The notes beneath the pieces are model-generated. The model had not been told where the DNA came from. It was given only the letters and a program-made list of their open reading frames with translations, and did no database searches. 64,000 nucleotides of DNA, taken from assembly GCA_964525935.1 (NCBI GenBank), contig CAZGJZ010000003.1:248001-312000 (forward strand), read 5' to 3'. The position numbers and the translations under genes were made by a program. Source of the stretch: UBA2377 sp964525935 (GTDB lineage Bacteria; Verrucomicrobiota; Verrucomicrobiia; Opitutales; Opitutaceae). Positions 15,427 to 24,285 of this stretch are shown here, in pieces; the first letter of the stretch is position 1, and each line of letters opens with the position of its first letter.

Positions 15427-16971
15427 TCAGGCGTTCGCGAAGCCGAGCCGGATCAGGCCGGAGGCATCGGGTCGCAGGACGAAACCGTGGTCGCGCGCCT
15501 CCGCGGTGCCGGCGAGCACGGGCACGGCATATGCGTAGCCTTCGTAACGGTAGTGCAGGGCGCGTGGTTCGGCGCCGACAAAGGCGGTGGGCGCGGTGGG
15601 CGACCAGTTGGCCGCCAGGGTCCAATCGCTGCCGGTGGGACCGCGCAGCACGAAGGAGCTTTCCTCGAAGGTGAAGGCGAAGCGCTCATCGATGCGCAGG
15701 TGCAGCGTTTGCGGATCGCGTTCCTCGGCTTGGGGCGGCGTGGACAGCACGAGCGGCATGCCCTTGGCGTCGTGGATGCGCAGCGAGGCTTGATGTCCGG
15801 CGCTGCTCCAGAGGAAACCGTCGAGCACGGGCAGGGCGTCGTATTTGCAGCTCTTCTCGGTGCAGACGGCGTGAAGGAACGGCTCGGCGCGACGTTCATC
15901 GAAGCGCTGGATGTCGCGCAGCCGCAGGTCGGCGCCATCCCAGCGCAGGCTCGTGCGATAATTTTTGGAGCAATACCAGAGCGCGCCGCGCTGCGGGGCG
16001 TTGAGGTCCTCGGGCGCGACCACGGCCGATGGCGGGGTGAGCGGATACTGTTTTTTGAACCACGCGCCGGACTGCGAGAGCGTTTCGACGCGCACGAGCC
16101 CGCGGTCGCGCAGCTCCGCGACGCGGCGGTGTTGGTGCTCCAGGCCCTTGGCCATCGCCGGCCAGCCGAAGGAGTTTTCCTGCCCGACCTGCGTGTAGCC
16201 GAAGCTGAGGCAGGGTGTCTCGAACATGTTCTTGAGAAACTGGTCGGTCCACGCGGGATCGGCGCCGCCGGGAGAGACCGGCTCGAGCGTGAGGACGAGC
16301 TGCCCGTTGTCGTTGGAGTCGATCTCGTATTGGTGGATCGGATCACTGCCGAGCATGCGGAACGTCGGCACGTTGATCTGCGCCGCGGCGGTCTGCGCGG
16401 GGATGTAGGCATTCCGCTTCGAGGGATAGTAGGCCTGGTTGAAGTAGCCGCCCCATAGCGTGTAGCCATCGGTGCCCCACTGGTCCTTGCAGTTGCAGAA
16501 GGCGGCGATGCCGTGGCGCTGTTCGAGGTGGGCGAGCGAGTGCGCGTCGATGAACCACGAGCCCGCGGCCTTGGGCGCGAAGCCGAAGGTGGCGCGAAAT
16601 TTTTCCAGCAAAATATCGATCATGCGGGTGCGCTCATCCGGCGCGTAGCCGGTGGAGAAGCCGACGTTGACGTGCCAGTCCCACGGAAAGCGCCCGCGCC
16701 AGCGCAGGCCGGCCGCCTCGACGAGCGGTTGCATGAATTCGAGCCACACGCCGACTTCGTCGCCCGGCGGAAGATCCTTGAGGACGTCGACGAAGCGGGG
16801 ATCGAGCAGGGCGTCGTATTGGATGAGCCAGGTGACGGGCAGGCCATGCCGCTGCGCGAGTTCGCGCTGACGGAGGACCGGCTCAAGCAGGTCGATGGTG
16901 GCATCGCGCGGTTCGACGCCGCGAATGAAATTGATGAGGTGGACGATGCCTTGGCGTGCGGGTGTGGACAT
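15427..16971 (-). CDS. Uncharacterised 514-residue protein, possible glycoside hydrolase/deacetylase fold
   Basis: The ATG at 16971 was chosen (MSTPARQGIVHLINFIRGVE) since further upstream frame overlaps the divergent methyltransferase. The first 300 residues read like a beta/alpha barrel of the glycoside hydrolase/deacetylase type: HLINFIRGVEPRD, GDEVGVWLEF, GSWFIDAHSLAHLEQRHG and a Trp/Tyr-rich active-site-like region (DQWGTDGYTLWGGYFNQAYYPSK). A C-terminal beta domain follows. No signal peptide is visible. I do not recognise a named family; a carbohydrate-active role is only a guess from fold-like features. Confidence 0.75.
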   Translation of the reverse strand: MSTPARQGIVHLINFIRGVEPRDATIDLLEPVLRQRELAQRHGLPVTWLIQYDALLDPRFVDVLKDLPPGDEVGVWLEFMQPLVEAAGLRWRGRFPWDWHVNVGFSTGYAPDERTRMIDILLEKFRATFGFAPKAAGSWFIDAHSLAHLEQRHGIAAFCNCKDQWGTDGYTLWGGYFNQAYYPSKRNAYIPAQTAAAQINVPTFRMLGSDPIHQYEIDSNDNGQLVLTLEPVSPGGADPAWTDQFLKNMFETPCLSFGYTQVGQENSFGWPAMAKGLEHQHRRVAELRDRGLVRVETLSQSGAWFKKQYPLTPPSAVVAPEDLNAPQRGALWYCSKNYRTSLRWDGADLRLRDIQRFDERRAEPFLHAVCTEKSCKYDALPVLDGFLWSSAGHQASLRIHDAKGMPLVLSTPPQAEERDPQTLHLRIDERFAFTFEESSFVLRGPTGSDWTLAANWSPTAPTAFVGAEPRALHYRYEGYAYAVPVLAGTAEARDHGFVLRPDASGLIRLGFANA

Positions 16972-17082
16972 GGGGAAGGCGCGGGCGGATCGATGGCAGC
17001 GGGGCGGGAAATTTTTGCAAGGCCGGGCCGCGGCAAGCTGCGGACTCGCATTCGGGAAGGAAAGCGTGTCGGCTCGCGGCAC

Positions 17083-17823
17083 GTGAAACCTCGGGAACTC
17101 AATCTTTGCGGACTGGCGGCGGTGCGGGCGCGCTTTGAGCGCGAGCCCGGCTCGATCCAGCGGCTGTTCTTCGACCGCGTCATCAGCCGGCAGATTGGCG
17201 CGATGTGCAAGACCCTCGCGCAGGCGAAGAAGGTTTACCGCTGCGTCGAGGCGGCGGAGCTCGAAAAGATCGCCGGCTCGATCCACCACGGCGGCATCGT
17301 TGCAGTCGTGGCCGCGCCGGCGCCGCGCGGACCGCGGACAGAGGATTTGCGGACGTGGGCGGCGCAGCGGGCGCCGGTGCTGGTGCTCGACCGCGTGGGT
17401 AATGCGCACAATCTCGGCGCGCTGGCGCGCACGGCGGCGTTTTTTGGCGTGAAGCACCTGGTGATTCCCGATTCGCCGGTGGCGGCGCGGCCGAATGACG
17501 CGGCCTACCGCGTGGCCGAGGGCGGATTGGAGCAGGTCACGGTGTGGACGGTGGCGGCGCTGCCGGTTTTTTTGACGGGCCTGCGTGGCGCAGGCTACGC
17601 CGTGATCGGCGCGGCGACGCGCGGCGGACGGCCGGAAGCGGCGGTGAAGCAAGGTGAGCCGGTGGCGGTCGTCCTCGGCAACGAGGAGCACGGACTGGAC
17701 CCGAAGGTAGCTGCCGCATGCACGCGACTGGTCACGATCCCGGGCGGAGCCGGCGTGGAGTCACTGAATGTTTCGGTCGCCGGCGCGGTGCTCCTGTGGG
17801 AGCTGGTCGGCCGGCGAAGCTGA
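17083..17823 (+). CDS. SpoU/TrmH-family RNA 2'-O-methyltransferase
   Basis: About 246 residues from the GTG at 17083. The N-terminal substrate-binding part (ELNLCGLAAVRARFE, then HHGGIVAVV) leads to a SPOUT domain with motif 1 LDRVGNAHNLGALARTAAFFG, motif 2 AVVLGNEEHGLD and motif 3 GVESLNVSVAGAVLLWE. It methylates a ribose 2'-OH of tRNA or rRNA. An in-frame ATG at 16993 would add 30 basic residues; I prefer 17083 because it leaves room for a promoter next to the divergent gene at 16971. The start is uncertain, the family is not. Confidence 0.9.
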   Translation: MKPRELNLCGLAAVRARFEREPGSIQRLFFDRVISRQIGAMCKTLAQAKKVYRCVEAAELEKIAGSIHHGGIVAVVAAPAPRGPRTEDLRTWAAQRAPVLVLDRVGNAHNLGALARTAAFFGVKHLVIPDSPVAARPNDAAYRVAEGGLEQVTVWTVAALPVFLTGLRGAGYAVIGAATRGGRPEAAVKQGEPVAVVLGNEEHGLDPKVAAACTRLVTIPGGAGVESLNVSVAGAVLLWELVGRRS

Positions 17824-17836
17824 TCCGGGAGTTCGC

Positions 17837-18688
17837 TCAGCGTTTGCCGAGCAGATTTTTCAACCAACCGGGCTTGGCCGTGGCCGATCCGGTTCCGACG
17901 CGTGGCGTGGGCAGCGGACCTTCGGGCACGCCAAGGATGGGTTCGAAGTGACCGGCTTTCTTGTAGAGAATGACGACGTCCTGCATGCCCCAGGCTTCCT
18001 CAAGATAGGCGCGCATGATCACATCCGGGTAGCGTTGAAGCACGCGCATGAGCCATTCGGGGGAGGAAAGCGCGAGGCCGTAGTCCTCAACCTCGTTGCT
18101 CTCAAAGTAGCGTTGATAGGCGAAGCCGGTGCGGGCGTATTCCTCGAGGAGCGCAGGCTTGTCGATGTTCTCGGCGACATCGCGCCGGCCACGAGCCAAG
18201 AGACTGGAAACGGTGCGGCCCTGGGTGGTGAACACGATGACGCCGCACTCGCGCGTCCATTTGATGAGACAGTCGAGCGTGCGCAGCCAGCGTTCCTGAT
18301 TCAGATGCGTGACCAGCGAGCCGACCCAGATGAGGTCAAACTGCGCGACGAACGGGAGCGTGCGCAAGTCGGGTTCAGAGTAGACCGGTTTGGCGCCGAA
18401 CTGTTTGGCGCAGAAATCGACCCCGTCGCGGTCGAGGTCGCAGGCGGTGATGTTGGCGTAGCCGTAGTGGGCGCGCAGCCAGCGGAGCACGCGACCATGG
18501 CCACAGGGGAGATCGAGGATATCGGGGTAGTGCGGCTTGTCGCAGAGTTCGCTGGAGAAATGGATGAGCTCGAGTGCGCGGCGGCCGAGGTCAAAATACT
18601 GTTCCTCCCGGCCGGCTGAAACCATGCCGTCGAGCGGGGCGACGGTGCGATCGGCGGACAGCTGGGAAAAATCGTAGAGCGGACGCAT
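17837..18688 (-). CDS. Class I SAM-dependent methyltransferase
   Basis: A 283-residue protein. The SAM-binding motif I reads DILDLPCGHGRVLRW at about 56-70, followed by the acidic motif II TACDLDRDGVDF and motif IV FDLIWVGSLVTHL. The C-terminal half (EYARTGFAYQRYF, LQRYPDVIMRAYLEEAWG, QDVVILYKK) is specific to a group of methyltransferases often found with glycan or small-molecule genes. The substrate is not readable. It converges on the RNA methyltransferase gene with 13 bp between stop codons. Confidence 0.88.
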   Translation of the reverse strand: MRPLYDFSQLSADRTVAPLDGMVSAGREEQYFDLGRRALELIHFSSELCDKPHYPDILDLPCGHGRVLRWLRAHYGYANITACDLDRDGVDFCAKQFGAKPVYSEPDLRTLPFVAQFDLIWVGSLVTHLNQERWLRTLDCLIKWTRECGVIVFTTQGRTVSSLLARGRRDVAENIDKPALLEEYARTGFAYQRYFESNEVEDYGLALSSPEWLMRVLQRYPDVIMRAYLEEAWGMQDVVILYKKAGHFEPILGVPEGPLPTPRVGTGSATAKPGWLKNLLGKR

Positions 18689-18745
18689 GCGGGGCCAAGC
18701 TCTCGCGAAGCGCGGGCCGGGTGCAAGCGGAGAATCGCCGGTTGG

Positions 18746-19891
18746 TCAGCGGGCGAGCCAGAGCGAACCGGTCACGGGCTCGGGGCCGGCGTCGGCGACG
18801 CTGGCTTCGTTGGAGAAAACCTCGAGCACGCGGTAGACCCGCGTCGGATTATCGGCCAAGCTGAAGCTGCGGCCACCGGCCATGAAGCTGCGGGTCACCG
18901 TGCAGAGGTAGAGCAGATTGCCCGGGCCGGGCGGACGGTCGTCACCTTCCTCGGTGCGTTGCGTGAGCGCGGGGCGATTGTGCCAGGCGGGGACGGCGAT
19001 CACGCAGTTTTGCAGCAGGTTGTTGGCGGTGCCCGGATCGCGGAAGCGGATGTCGCCCTCGATCCGGGCGTTGACCATCACGTTGTGGCGGCAGGGCTGG
19101 CCGGAAGCCGCCTCCCGCAGCGCGGTGTAGTTGACATCGCGCACCGTGAGCCCGTCGAGCAGGGTAAATTCGCTGCCGGCCAGCGTCACGCAACCTGACT
19201 GCGGACCCTTGTTGTAAGCGCCGCTGATGGTGACTTGATCGACGGTGACGTGCCGGCTCGCCTCGATGATCAGCGGGTGGCTGCCGGAGTTGAGAATCGT
19301 GCAGTTTTGAATCCAGCAGTCACGCGCCGCGAAGAAACGCACGCTGACCACGTGCAGGTTGGCCTGGCCGTTGGGATCGTCGGCATACGCCACGCGCGAG
19401 GTGCGCGGGTCGGGTGGCGGTGGGAGGGATTCGTCGAAGACGATGGTGAAGTTGGCGAGGCCGGCACGCTCGACTGATTGCAGCAGCACGCCGGTGGTCC
19501 CGCGGGAGAGCCCGGCGTGGTCACGGGCGGGTGGGCGGGTCCCGCGCATTTTCAGGTGCAGCTTGGTGGTGCGAGGATTGGCACCGCGCAGCAAAATGCC
19601 GGAGCGCAGCCGCAAGGGTTCCGTCAGGACATATTCGCCGGGAGCAAAGGCGATGACTCCGCCATTGGGCGAAGCGCCATTAATGGCGGCCTGAACATCA
19701 TCCCCGGGTTTCACCGTGGCGATGAGGGAAAGACTGGCCGGGATGCCGCCGGTGACGCCGGCCTTGGCCCATTCGGCCATGGCGGGGTAGCGGGCATCAA
19801 TTGCGACCGTGGGCTGCTCCGCGGAAAATACGGTCGTCGCAGTCAGCAAGGTGACTGGGCAGAGCCATTTTCCTAGGATTTCGAAGTGCAC
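18746..19891 (-). CDS. Secreted right-handed beta-helix protein (pectate lyase-like)
   Basis: A 381-residue protein from a GTG start, with a hydrophobic signal (residues about 6-23). The repeated short strands GILLRGANPRTTKLHL, LANFTIVFDE, WIQNCTILNSGSHPLIIEA, VTVDQVTISGAYNKG and LLDGLTVRDVNYTALREA are typical of pectate-lyase/polygalacturonase-like beta-helices. Such proteins bind or cleave polysaccharides. No clear catalytic triad could be placed. It is a single gene facing away from the lysine operon at 20072. Confidence 0.8.
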   Translation of the reverse strand: MHFEILGKWLCPVTLLTATTVFSAEQPTVAIDARYPAMAEWAKAGVTGGIPASLSLIATVKPGDDVQAAINGASPNGGVIAFAPGEYVLTEPLRLRSGILLRGANPRTTKLHLKMRGTRPPARDHAGLSRGTTGVLLQSVERAGLANFTIVFDESLPPPPDPRTSRVAYADDPNGQANLHVVSVRFFAARDCWIQNCTILNSGSHPLIIEASRHVTVDQVTISGAYNKGPQSGCVTLAGSEFTLLDGLTVRDVNYTALREAASGQPCRHNVMVNARIEGDIRFRDPGTANNLLQNCVIAVPAWHNRPALTQRTEEGDDRPPGPGNLLYLCTVTRSFMAGGRSFSLADNPTRVYRVLEVFSNEASVADAGPEPVTGSLWLAR

Positions 19892-20071
19892 GGCAGGACG
19901 GTAATCAGATTGGAGGGTTGGTCCAATCGCAAAAACCGGTGGGCGGTGATTTAGGTGACCAGGGCGATGGAATTGACGGTGGGCGGGACGGATTCCCGGA
20001 AAAGAAGCGAGGTTTAGTCTTTAGTCGGCCTGGCAAAGCCGGCTTAGTGTCATAAATCACTCCCTTGCCCC

Positions 20072-21487
20072 ATGGCCCTGTCTCGCACTCCCACTGAATC
20101 GGTCCCGGCCAAAACTGACGGCGCCTTCGACTGGCCGCTGGCCTATGAGGCCGAGCAACTCCTCGGGCGCTACATTGCGGCGTTTCTGGCGCATAACCGT
20201 TGCGCGGCGGGGCTGGCGGGGCGGATGCGCGACGAGACGGGCACGGATTTCTACGAATGGGTGGATCATCTCGTGCTCGCGCCCGGCCATGAGGCGGAGT
20301 TGCGCGCGGCGGGGCTGACGGTGGAAGAAAACACCGGGGCGCGGGCCGGACTGACGGTGTGGCATCACGCGAAGGCGATGATGCCACGCGTGCTGGTATG
20401 CGCGGAAGCGCGGAGTGACGGGGTCCCGCACAGGCTCGCGATCAAGCCGGAGTCGCTCGTCGACTTTCTCGCGCAACAGGATCTGGCGGTCCCGATCACG
20501 GGCGAGTTTGGGGCGCGGTTGCGGCGCGCGGTGATCAGCGAGGAGAACGGGAAGCGGCTCGAGGCGGTCGAGCGGCTGGGCTACCGGGGTTTTGCGCTGG
20601 CGGAGCCGGCGGCGGGATTCGCCGCGGCGGTGGTGAAAGCCCGCGAGCTCCTGCGCCGGCGGCAGCGGCATTTCGCCGACGACGCAGAAGGCGTGCGCCA
20701 CGCGGGCGCGGTGCTCGATGCCGTGCTCGCGCTCGTGCCGCGCGACGTGGCCTGCGAACTGTTTTTCGCCGAGGAGCGGGTTTTTTGGGAAAAGCGCAAT
20801 CGTGCCGCGCGCGTGCAAAAGCGCCGGCAGGACGCGCTCGGGCTGGGCTGGGGAAACCATGATCACCATACGTTCCGCGCATCGCGCCGGCATTTCGCCG
20901 ATCTCGTGACTTTTCTCACGCGGCTCGGATTGGAAAAGCGCGAGCGGTTCTACGCCGGCGACGAGGCCGGCTGGGGCGCGCAGGTGATGGAAGCGCCGGC
21001 GGTGGGCATCGTGGTGTTTGCCGATGTGGACCTGCTGCCCGGCGAGATCGACATCGATATCGGTGCGGAGCCGCTGGCGCCGATGAAGGAACTACGCACG
21101 GTCGGCCTCTGGTGCGGCCTGCACGGCGACAGTTTTCTGCAGGCCGGCATGCACCACCTTGAGGCGCGGTTCGACTTTGCGCTCCTGCAAAAGCAGCTGG
21201 CCGGCGAAGGTGTGAACACGATGAAGCCGTTTTCGGATTTTCCGTTTCTCAAGCAGGCCTTCACCGAGGGGGAGCGCTGGATGGTGCGGCCGGAGCGCGT
21301 GGAGGCATTGCGCGCGGCCGGGCTCATCACGGCGGCGCAGGCGGAGCTGTTTCACCGCGAAGGGGCGATTGGCAGCCACTTGGAAAATCTCCAGCGCAAG
21401 GGCGGCTTCAAAGGATTTAACCAGAAGGCGGTCAGCGCCATCATCGCGGCGACGGATCCGCGGAAACAGACGAGCGCGTCACACTAA
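20072..21487 (+). CDS. Uncharacterised enzyme of lysine-catabolic operon (possible DUF1338/VOC-like oxygenase)
   Basis: A 471-residue cytoplasmic protein, ATG at 20072. It has a striking His/Asp block WGNHDHHTFRASRRHF near residue 266, then RERFYAGDEAGWGAQVMEAP, FADVDLLPGEIDID, GLWCGLHGDSFLQAGMHHLEARFDF and a C-terminal GAIGSHLENLQRKGGFKGFNQ. The H-x-T-x-R element and spaced acidic residues recall the metal site of DUF1338 2-oxoadipate dioxygenase/decarboxylase (HglS), which acts after the two enzymes encoded just downstream, but the overall match is weak. Ten bp and a clear AGGAA ribosome site separate it from the saccharopine dehydrogenase gene. Treat the enzyme class as a hypothesis. Confidence 0.7.
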   Translation: MALSRTPTESVPAKTDGAFDWPLAYEAEQLLGRYIAAFLAHNRCAAGLAGRMRDETGTDFYEWVDHLVLAPGHEAELRAAGLTVEENTGARAGLTVWHHAKAMMPRVLVCAEARSDGVPHRLAIKPESLVDFLAQQDLAVPITGEFGARLRRAVISEENGKRLEAVERLGYRGFALAEPAAGFAAAVVKARELLRRRQRHFADDAEGVRHAGAVLDAVLALVPRDVACELFFAEERVFWEKRNRAARVQKRRQDALGLGWGNHDHHTFRASRRHFADLVTFLTRLGLEKRERFYAGDEAGWGAQVMEAPAVGIVVFADVDLLPGEIDIDIGAEPLAPMKELRTVGLWCGLHGDSFLQAGMHHLEARFDFALLQKQLAGEGVNTMKPFSDFPFLKQAFTEGERWMVRPERVEALRAAGLITAAQAELFHREGAIGSHLENLQRKGGFKGFNQKAVSAIIAATDPRKQTSASH

Positions 21488-21497
21488 AAGGAATCCC

Positions 21498-22571
21498 ATG
21501 AAAATTGGCATTGTCGGCGCAGGCAAAGTAGGCGGCACCATCGCCACGCTGCTGGAGTCCTGCAAGTTCTGCAAAAGCGTCGCGCTGGCGGATGTGCGCG
21601 CGAACATCGATCTGCGCGGACTCAAGAAGTCGAAGTTCATGCAGGTCGATGTAACCAAGGCGGCGCAGCTCGCGGCCTTGGTGAAATCCGCTGACGCCAT
21701 CGTGAGCGCGGCGCCGTATTTCCTCAACAAGGGCATCGCGAGCGCGTGCGCGAAAGCGGGCGTGAGTTACTTCGACCTGACCGAGGATGTGGAGACGACG
21801 GCGTTCATTCAAAAGCTCGCAGTGAAGGCGAAGGGGACGTTCATGCCGCAATGCGGGCTGGCGCCGGGCGCGATCAACATCGTGGGCGGTTCGCTGGCGT
21901 CGTCGCTCAGCTACGTGCGCAACTGCGAGATGCGCGTGGGGGCGCTGCCGCTGAACGCAAGCAACCAGATGAAATATTACCTCAGCTGGAGCACGGCGGG
22001 TTTGATCAACGAATACTGCCAGGTCGGCGAGGCGCTGCATGGCGGCAAGCTCGTGGCGACGATGCCGCTCGACGGCATGGAGCGCATCACGATCGATGGC
22101 ACGGAGTATGAGGCGTTCAACACCTCGGGCGGCGTGGCGACGATGTGCCAGACTTTTGCCGGCAAGGTGGGCGACCTGAATTACAAGACCATGCGCTATC
22201 CGGGCCATCGCGACCTGATGAAGTTTCTCCTGCAGGACCTGAACCTCGCGCCGCGCCAGGAGCTGGTGACGCAGATCTTTGACCAGGAGGTGCCGCTCAC
22301 CGAGTCGGACGTCGTGGTGTTTTATGTGAGCGTGGTCGGCAATGAGAAGGGCGGCGGGCTGAAGCAGCGCAGCTTCATCAAAAAAATGCACGGGGCCACG
22401 ATCCACGGCCGCAAGCTCAATGCCATCCAGCTCACGACGGCAGCGGGCGTCACCGGCGTGTTGGAGCTGTTTGCGAAAGGGAAGCTCGCGAAAGGCTTTG
22501 TGCGGCAGGAGTCGGTTTCGCTCAAAAATTTCCTCGGCACGCAATGGGGCGGCCGCGTGTATGGGGAGTAA
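21498..22571 (+). CDS. Saccharopine dehydrogenase family protein
   Basis: A 357-residue NAD(P)-dependent enzyme of the LYS9 type. The dinucleotide-binding GAGKVGG is at 7-13, and the family features DAIVSAAPYFLNKGIASACAKAGVSYFDLTED and MPQCGLAPGAINIVGG follow. Saccharopine dehydrogenase (glutamate-forming) yields alpha-aminoadipate semialdehyde, the substrate of the ALDH7 encoded next. The gene starts 10 bp after the previous stop with AGGAA upstream of the ATG. The opposite biosynthetic direction is possible in principle, but the neighbouring dehydrogenase favours lysine breakdown. Confidence 0.9.
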   Translation: MKIGIVGAGKVGGTIATLLESCKFCKSVALADVRANIDLRGLKKSKFMQVDVTKAAQLAALVKSADAIVSAAPYFLNKGIASACAKAGVSYFDLTEDVETTAFIQKLAVKAKGTFMPQCGLAPGAINIVGGSLASSLSYVRNCEMRVGALPLNASNQMKYYLSWSTAGLINEYCQVGEALHGGKLVATMPLDGMERITIDGTEYEAFNTSGGVATMCQTFAGKVGDLNYKTMRYPGHRDLMKFLLQDLNLAPRQELVTQIFDQEVPLTESDVVVFYVSVVGNEKGGGLKQRSFIKKMHGATIHGRKLNAIQLTTAAGVTGVLELFAKGKLAKGFVRQESVSLKNFLGTQWGGRVYGE

Positions 22572-22573
22572 AA

Positions 22574-22630
22574 TGTGGAAATCAGGAACTCATGAACCTG
22601 CGATGTATGACCTGATTTCCTGAGTTCCAT
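22574..22630. repeat. Short-period hairpin repeat between saccharopine dehydrogenase and ALDH7 genes
   Basis: The left half holds GGAAATCAGGAACTCATGAACC. The right half holds the complementary words TGATTTCCTGAGTTCC. The words GGAACTC and GGAAATCA alternate with a period of 7-8 nt. The element fills the whole 67-bp gap within an otherwise co-oriented gene set and could attenuate or stabilise the transcript. Confidence 0.65.
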
Positions 22631-22638
22631 ATTTAAAC

Positions 22639-24180
22639 ATGTCTTCCAAAAATTCTGTATCAGCCGTTGCCAGGGCGACCTTTCCCCTGCTCGGGCTCTC
22701 GCAAAAATCGGTCAACCGCGGTGTTTTTGCCGGCACGTGGAGCGGCTCGGGTGCCGTGCTGGAGAAACGGTCGCCGATTGATGGAGCGCTGCTGGGCCGC
22801 GTCGCGCAGGCGACCCCGGCGGATTACGACCGGGCGGTGGCGGCGGCGCAGCGCGCGTTTGTCGCATGGCGCGAGCTGCCGGCGCCGAAGCGTGGCGAGG
22901 TGGTGCGCCAGCTCGGCAATGCGTTGCGCGAACTGAAGGCGCCGCTCGGCCGGCTCGTGTCGCTCGAGGCGGGCAAGATCCTGGCCGAAGGCGAGGGCGA
23001 GGTGCAGGAGATGATCGATATCTGCGATTTTGCGACCGGACTCTCGCGGCAGCTTTACGGCCTGACCATCGCGACGGAGCGCGCCGGACACCGGATGATG
23101 GAGCAATGGCATCCGCTGGGCGTGGTCGGCATCATCTCGGCGTTCAATTTTCCCGTGGCGGTGTGGTCGTGGAACAGCGCGCTGGCGGCGGTCTGTGGCG
23201 ATGCGACGATTTGGAAGCCGTCGGAGAAGACGCCGCTCACTGCGATCGCGTGCATCAAGATTGCGGAGAAGGTCTGCCGCGCGAATGGCGTCGACCCGGC
23301 GATCTTTTCACTGGTGATCGGCGATGGCCCGACGGTCGGCGAACTCATGACGAACGACCGGCGCATCCCGCTGGTGTCGGCGACCGGTTCGACGCGGATG
23401 GGTCGCCGCGTGGGCGAAGTCGTGGCGAAGCGCTTCGGCCGCTCGCTGCTGGAGCTCGGTGGCAACAATGCGATCATCGTCGCGCCGTCGGCTGATCTGA
23501 AACTGGCGACGCGCGGCATTTTGTTCGGCGCAGTGGGCACGGCGGGACAGCGTTGCACGAGCACACGGCGGGTCATTGTGCACGAATCGGTGAAAGCGAA
23601 GTTGGTGAAGGCGTTGCTGGCCGGTTACGCGCAGGTGAAGATCGGCAATCCGCTGGAACCGCGCACGCTGATGGGGCCGTTGATTGACGAGGCGGCGGTG
23701 GCGGCGATGCAACGGGCCGTGGCGGAGGCGAAGACGGCGGGCGGCAAGGTGCTCTGCGGCGGTGGACGCCGGCGCGGGCTTTATGTGTCGCCGTGCATCA
23801 TCGAGGCGCGCAACGAGTGGCCGGTCGTGCAGCACGAGACGTTTGCACCGATTCTTTATGTGATGACCTATCGCACGCTCGATGAGGCACTGGCGTTGCA
23901 GAACGGTGTGCCGCAAGGGCTGAGTTCGGCGATTTTCACCAACGAACTGCGTGAGGCGGAGACGTTCCTGGCCGCACGGGGCAGTGATTGCGGCATCGCG
24001 AACGTCAACATCGGCACCAGCGGCGCGGAGATTGGCGGCGCATTTGGCGGTGAGAAGGAAACGGGTGGTGGTCGCGAGAGCGGGAGTGATGCGTGGAAGG
24101 CGTATATGCGCCGGCAGACGGTGACGGTGAATTATTCGAAGGAGTTGCCGCTCGCGCAGGGGATCAAGTTCGGCGGGTAA
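22639..24180 (+). CDS. ALDH7-family aldehyde dehydrogenase (alpha-aminoadipate semialdehyde dehydrogenase)
   Basis: A 513-residue NAD(P)-dependent aldehyde dehydrogenase most like antiquitin/AmaB. The catalytic Glu lies in LLELGGNNAIIV (about residue 272) and the nucleophilic Cys in GTAGQRCTSTRR (about 306). IISAFNFPVAVWSWN and the ALDH7-type ending with FGGEKETGGGRESGSDAWKAYMRRQTVTVNYS support the subfamily. The expected reaction oxidises alpha-aminoadipate semialdehyde to 2-aminoadipate. The preceding saccharopine dehydrogenase makes the same semialdehyde. No other lysine gene (for example an aminotransferase) is adjacent. Confidence 0.92.
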   Translation: MSSKNSVSAVARATFPLLGLSQKSVNRGVFAGTWSGSGAVLEKRSPIDGALLGRVAQATPADYDRAVAAAQRAFVAWRELPAPKRGEVVRQLGNALRELKAPLGRLVSLEAGKILAEGEGEVQEMIDICDFATGLSRQLYGLTIATERAGHRMMEQWHPLGVVGIISAFNFPVAVWSWNSALAAVCGDATIWKPSEKTPLTAIACIKIAEKVCRANGVDPAIFSLVIGDGPTVGELMTNDRRIPLVSATGSTRMGRRVGEVVAKRFGRSLLELGGNNAIIVAPSADLKLATRGILFGAVGTAGQRCTSTRRVIVHESVKAKLVKALLAGYAQVKIGNPLEPRTLMGPLIDEAAVAAMQRAVAEAKTAGGKVLCGGGRRRGLYVSPCIIEARNEWPVVQHETFAPILYVMTYRTLDEALALQNGVPQGLSSAIFTNELREAETFLAARGSDCGIANVNIGTSGAEIGGAFGGEKETGGGRESGSDAWKAYMRRQTVTVNYSKELPLAQGIKFGG

Positions 24181-24285
24181 CGGCAGGGCGGATGGCGGGC
24201 CGGCATAAGGGTTGTTACGAAAATGCGGTTGCCCCGGCAGCGGAATTTTCAGTTTTAAGAGGAAGCCATCCACGCGTTAAACCTT

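Noticed and set aside
16513..17082. N-terminal extension of the TrmH-family gene
   Set aside because: The frame stays open upstream, but it overlaps the divergent gene at 15427-16971 and shows no conserved sequence before the LNLCGLAAVRA start of the domain.
19892..20071. tRNA or riboswitch in the gap before the lysine operon
   Set aside because: No cloverleaf, no CCA-type acceptor pairing and no known aptamer core could be drawn. The gap most likely just holds the promoter.
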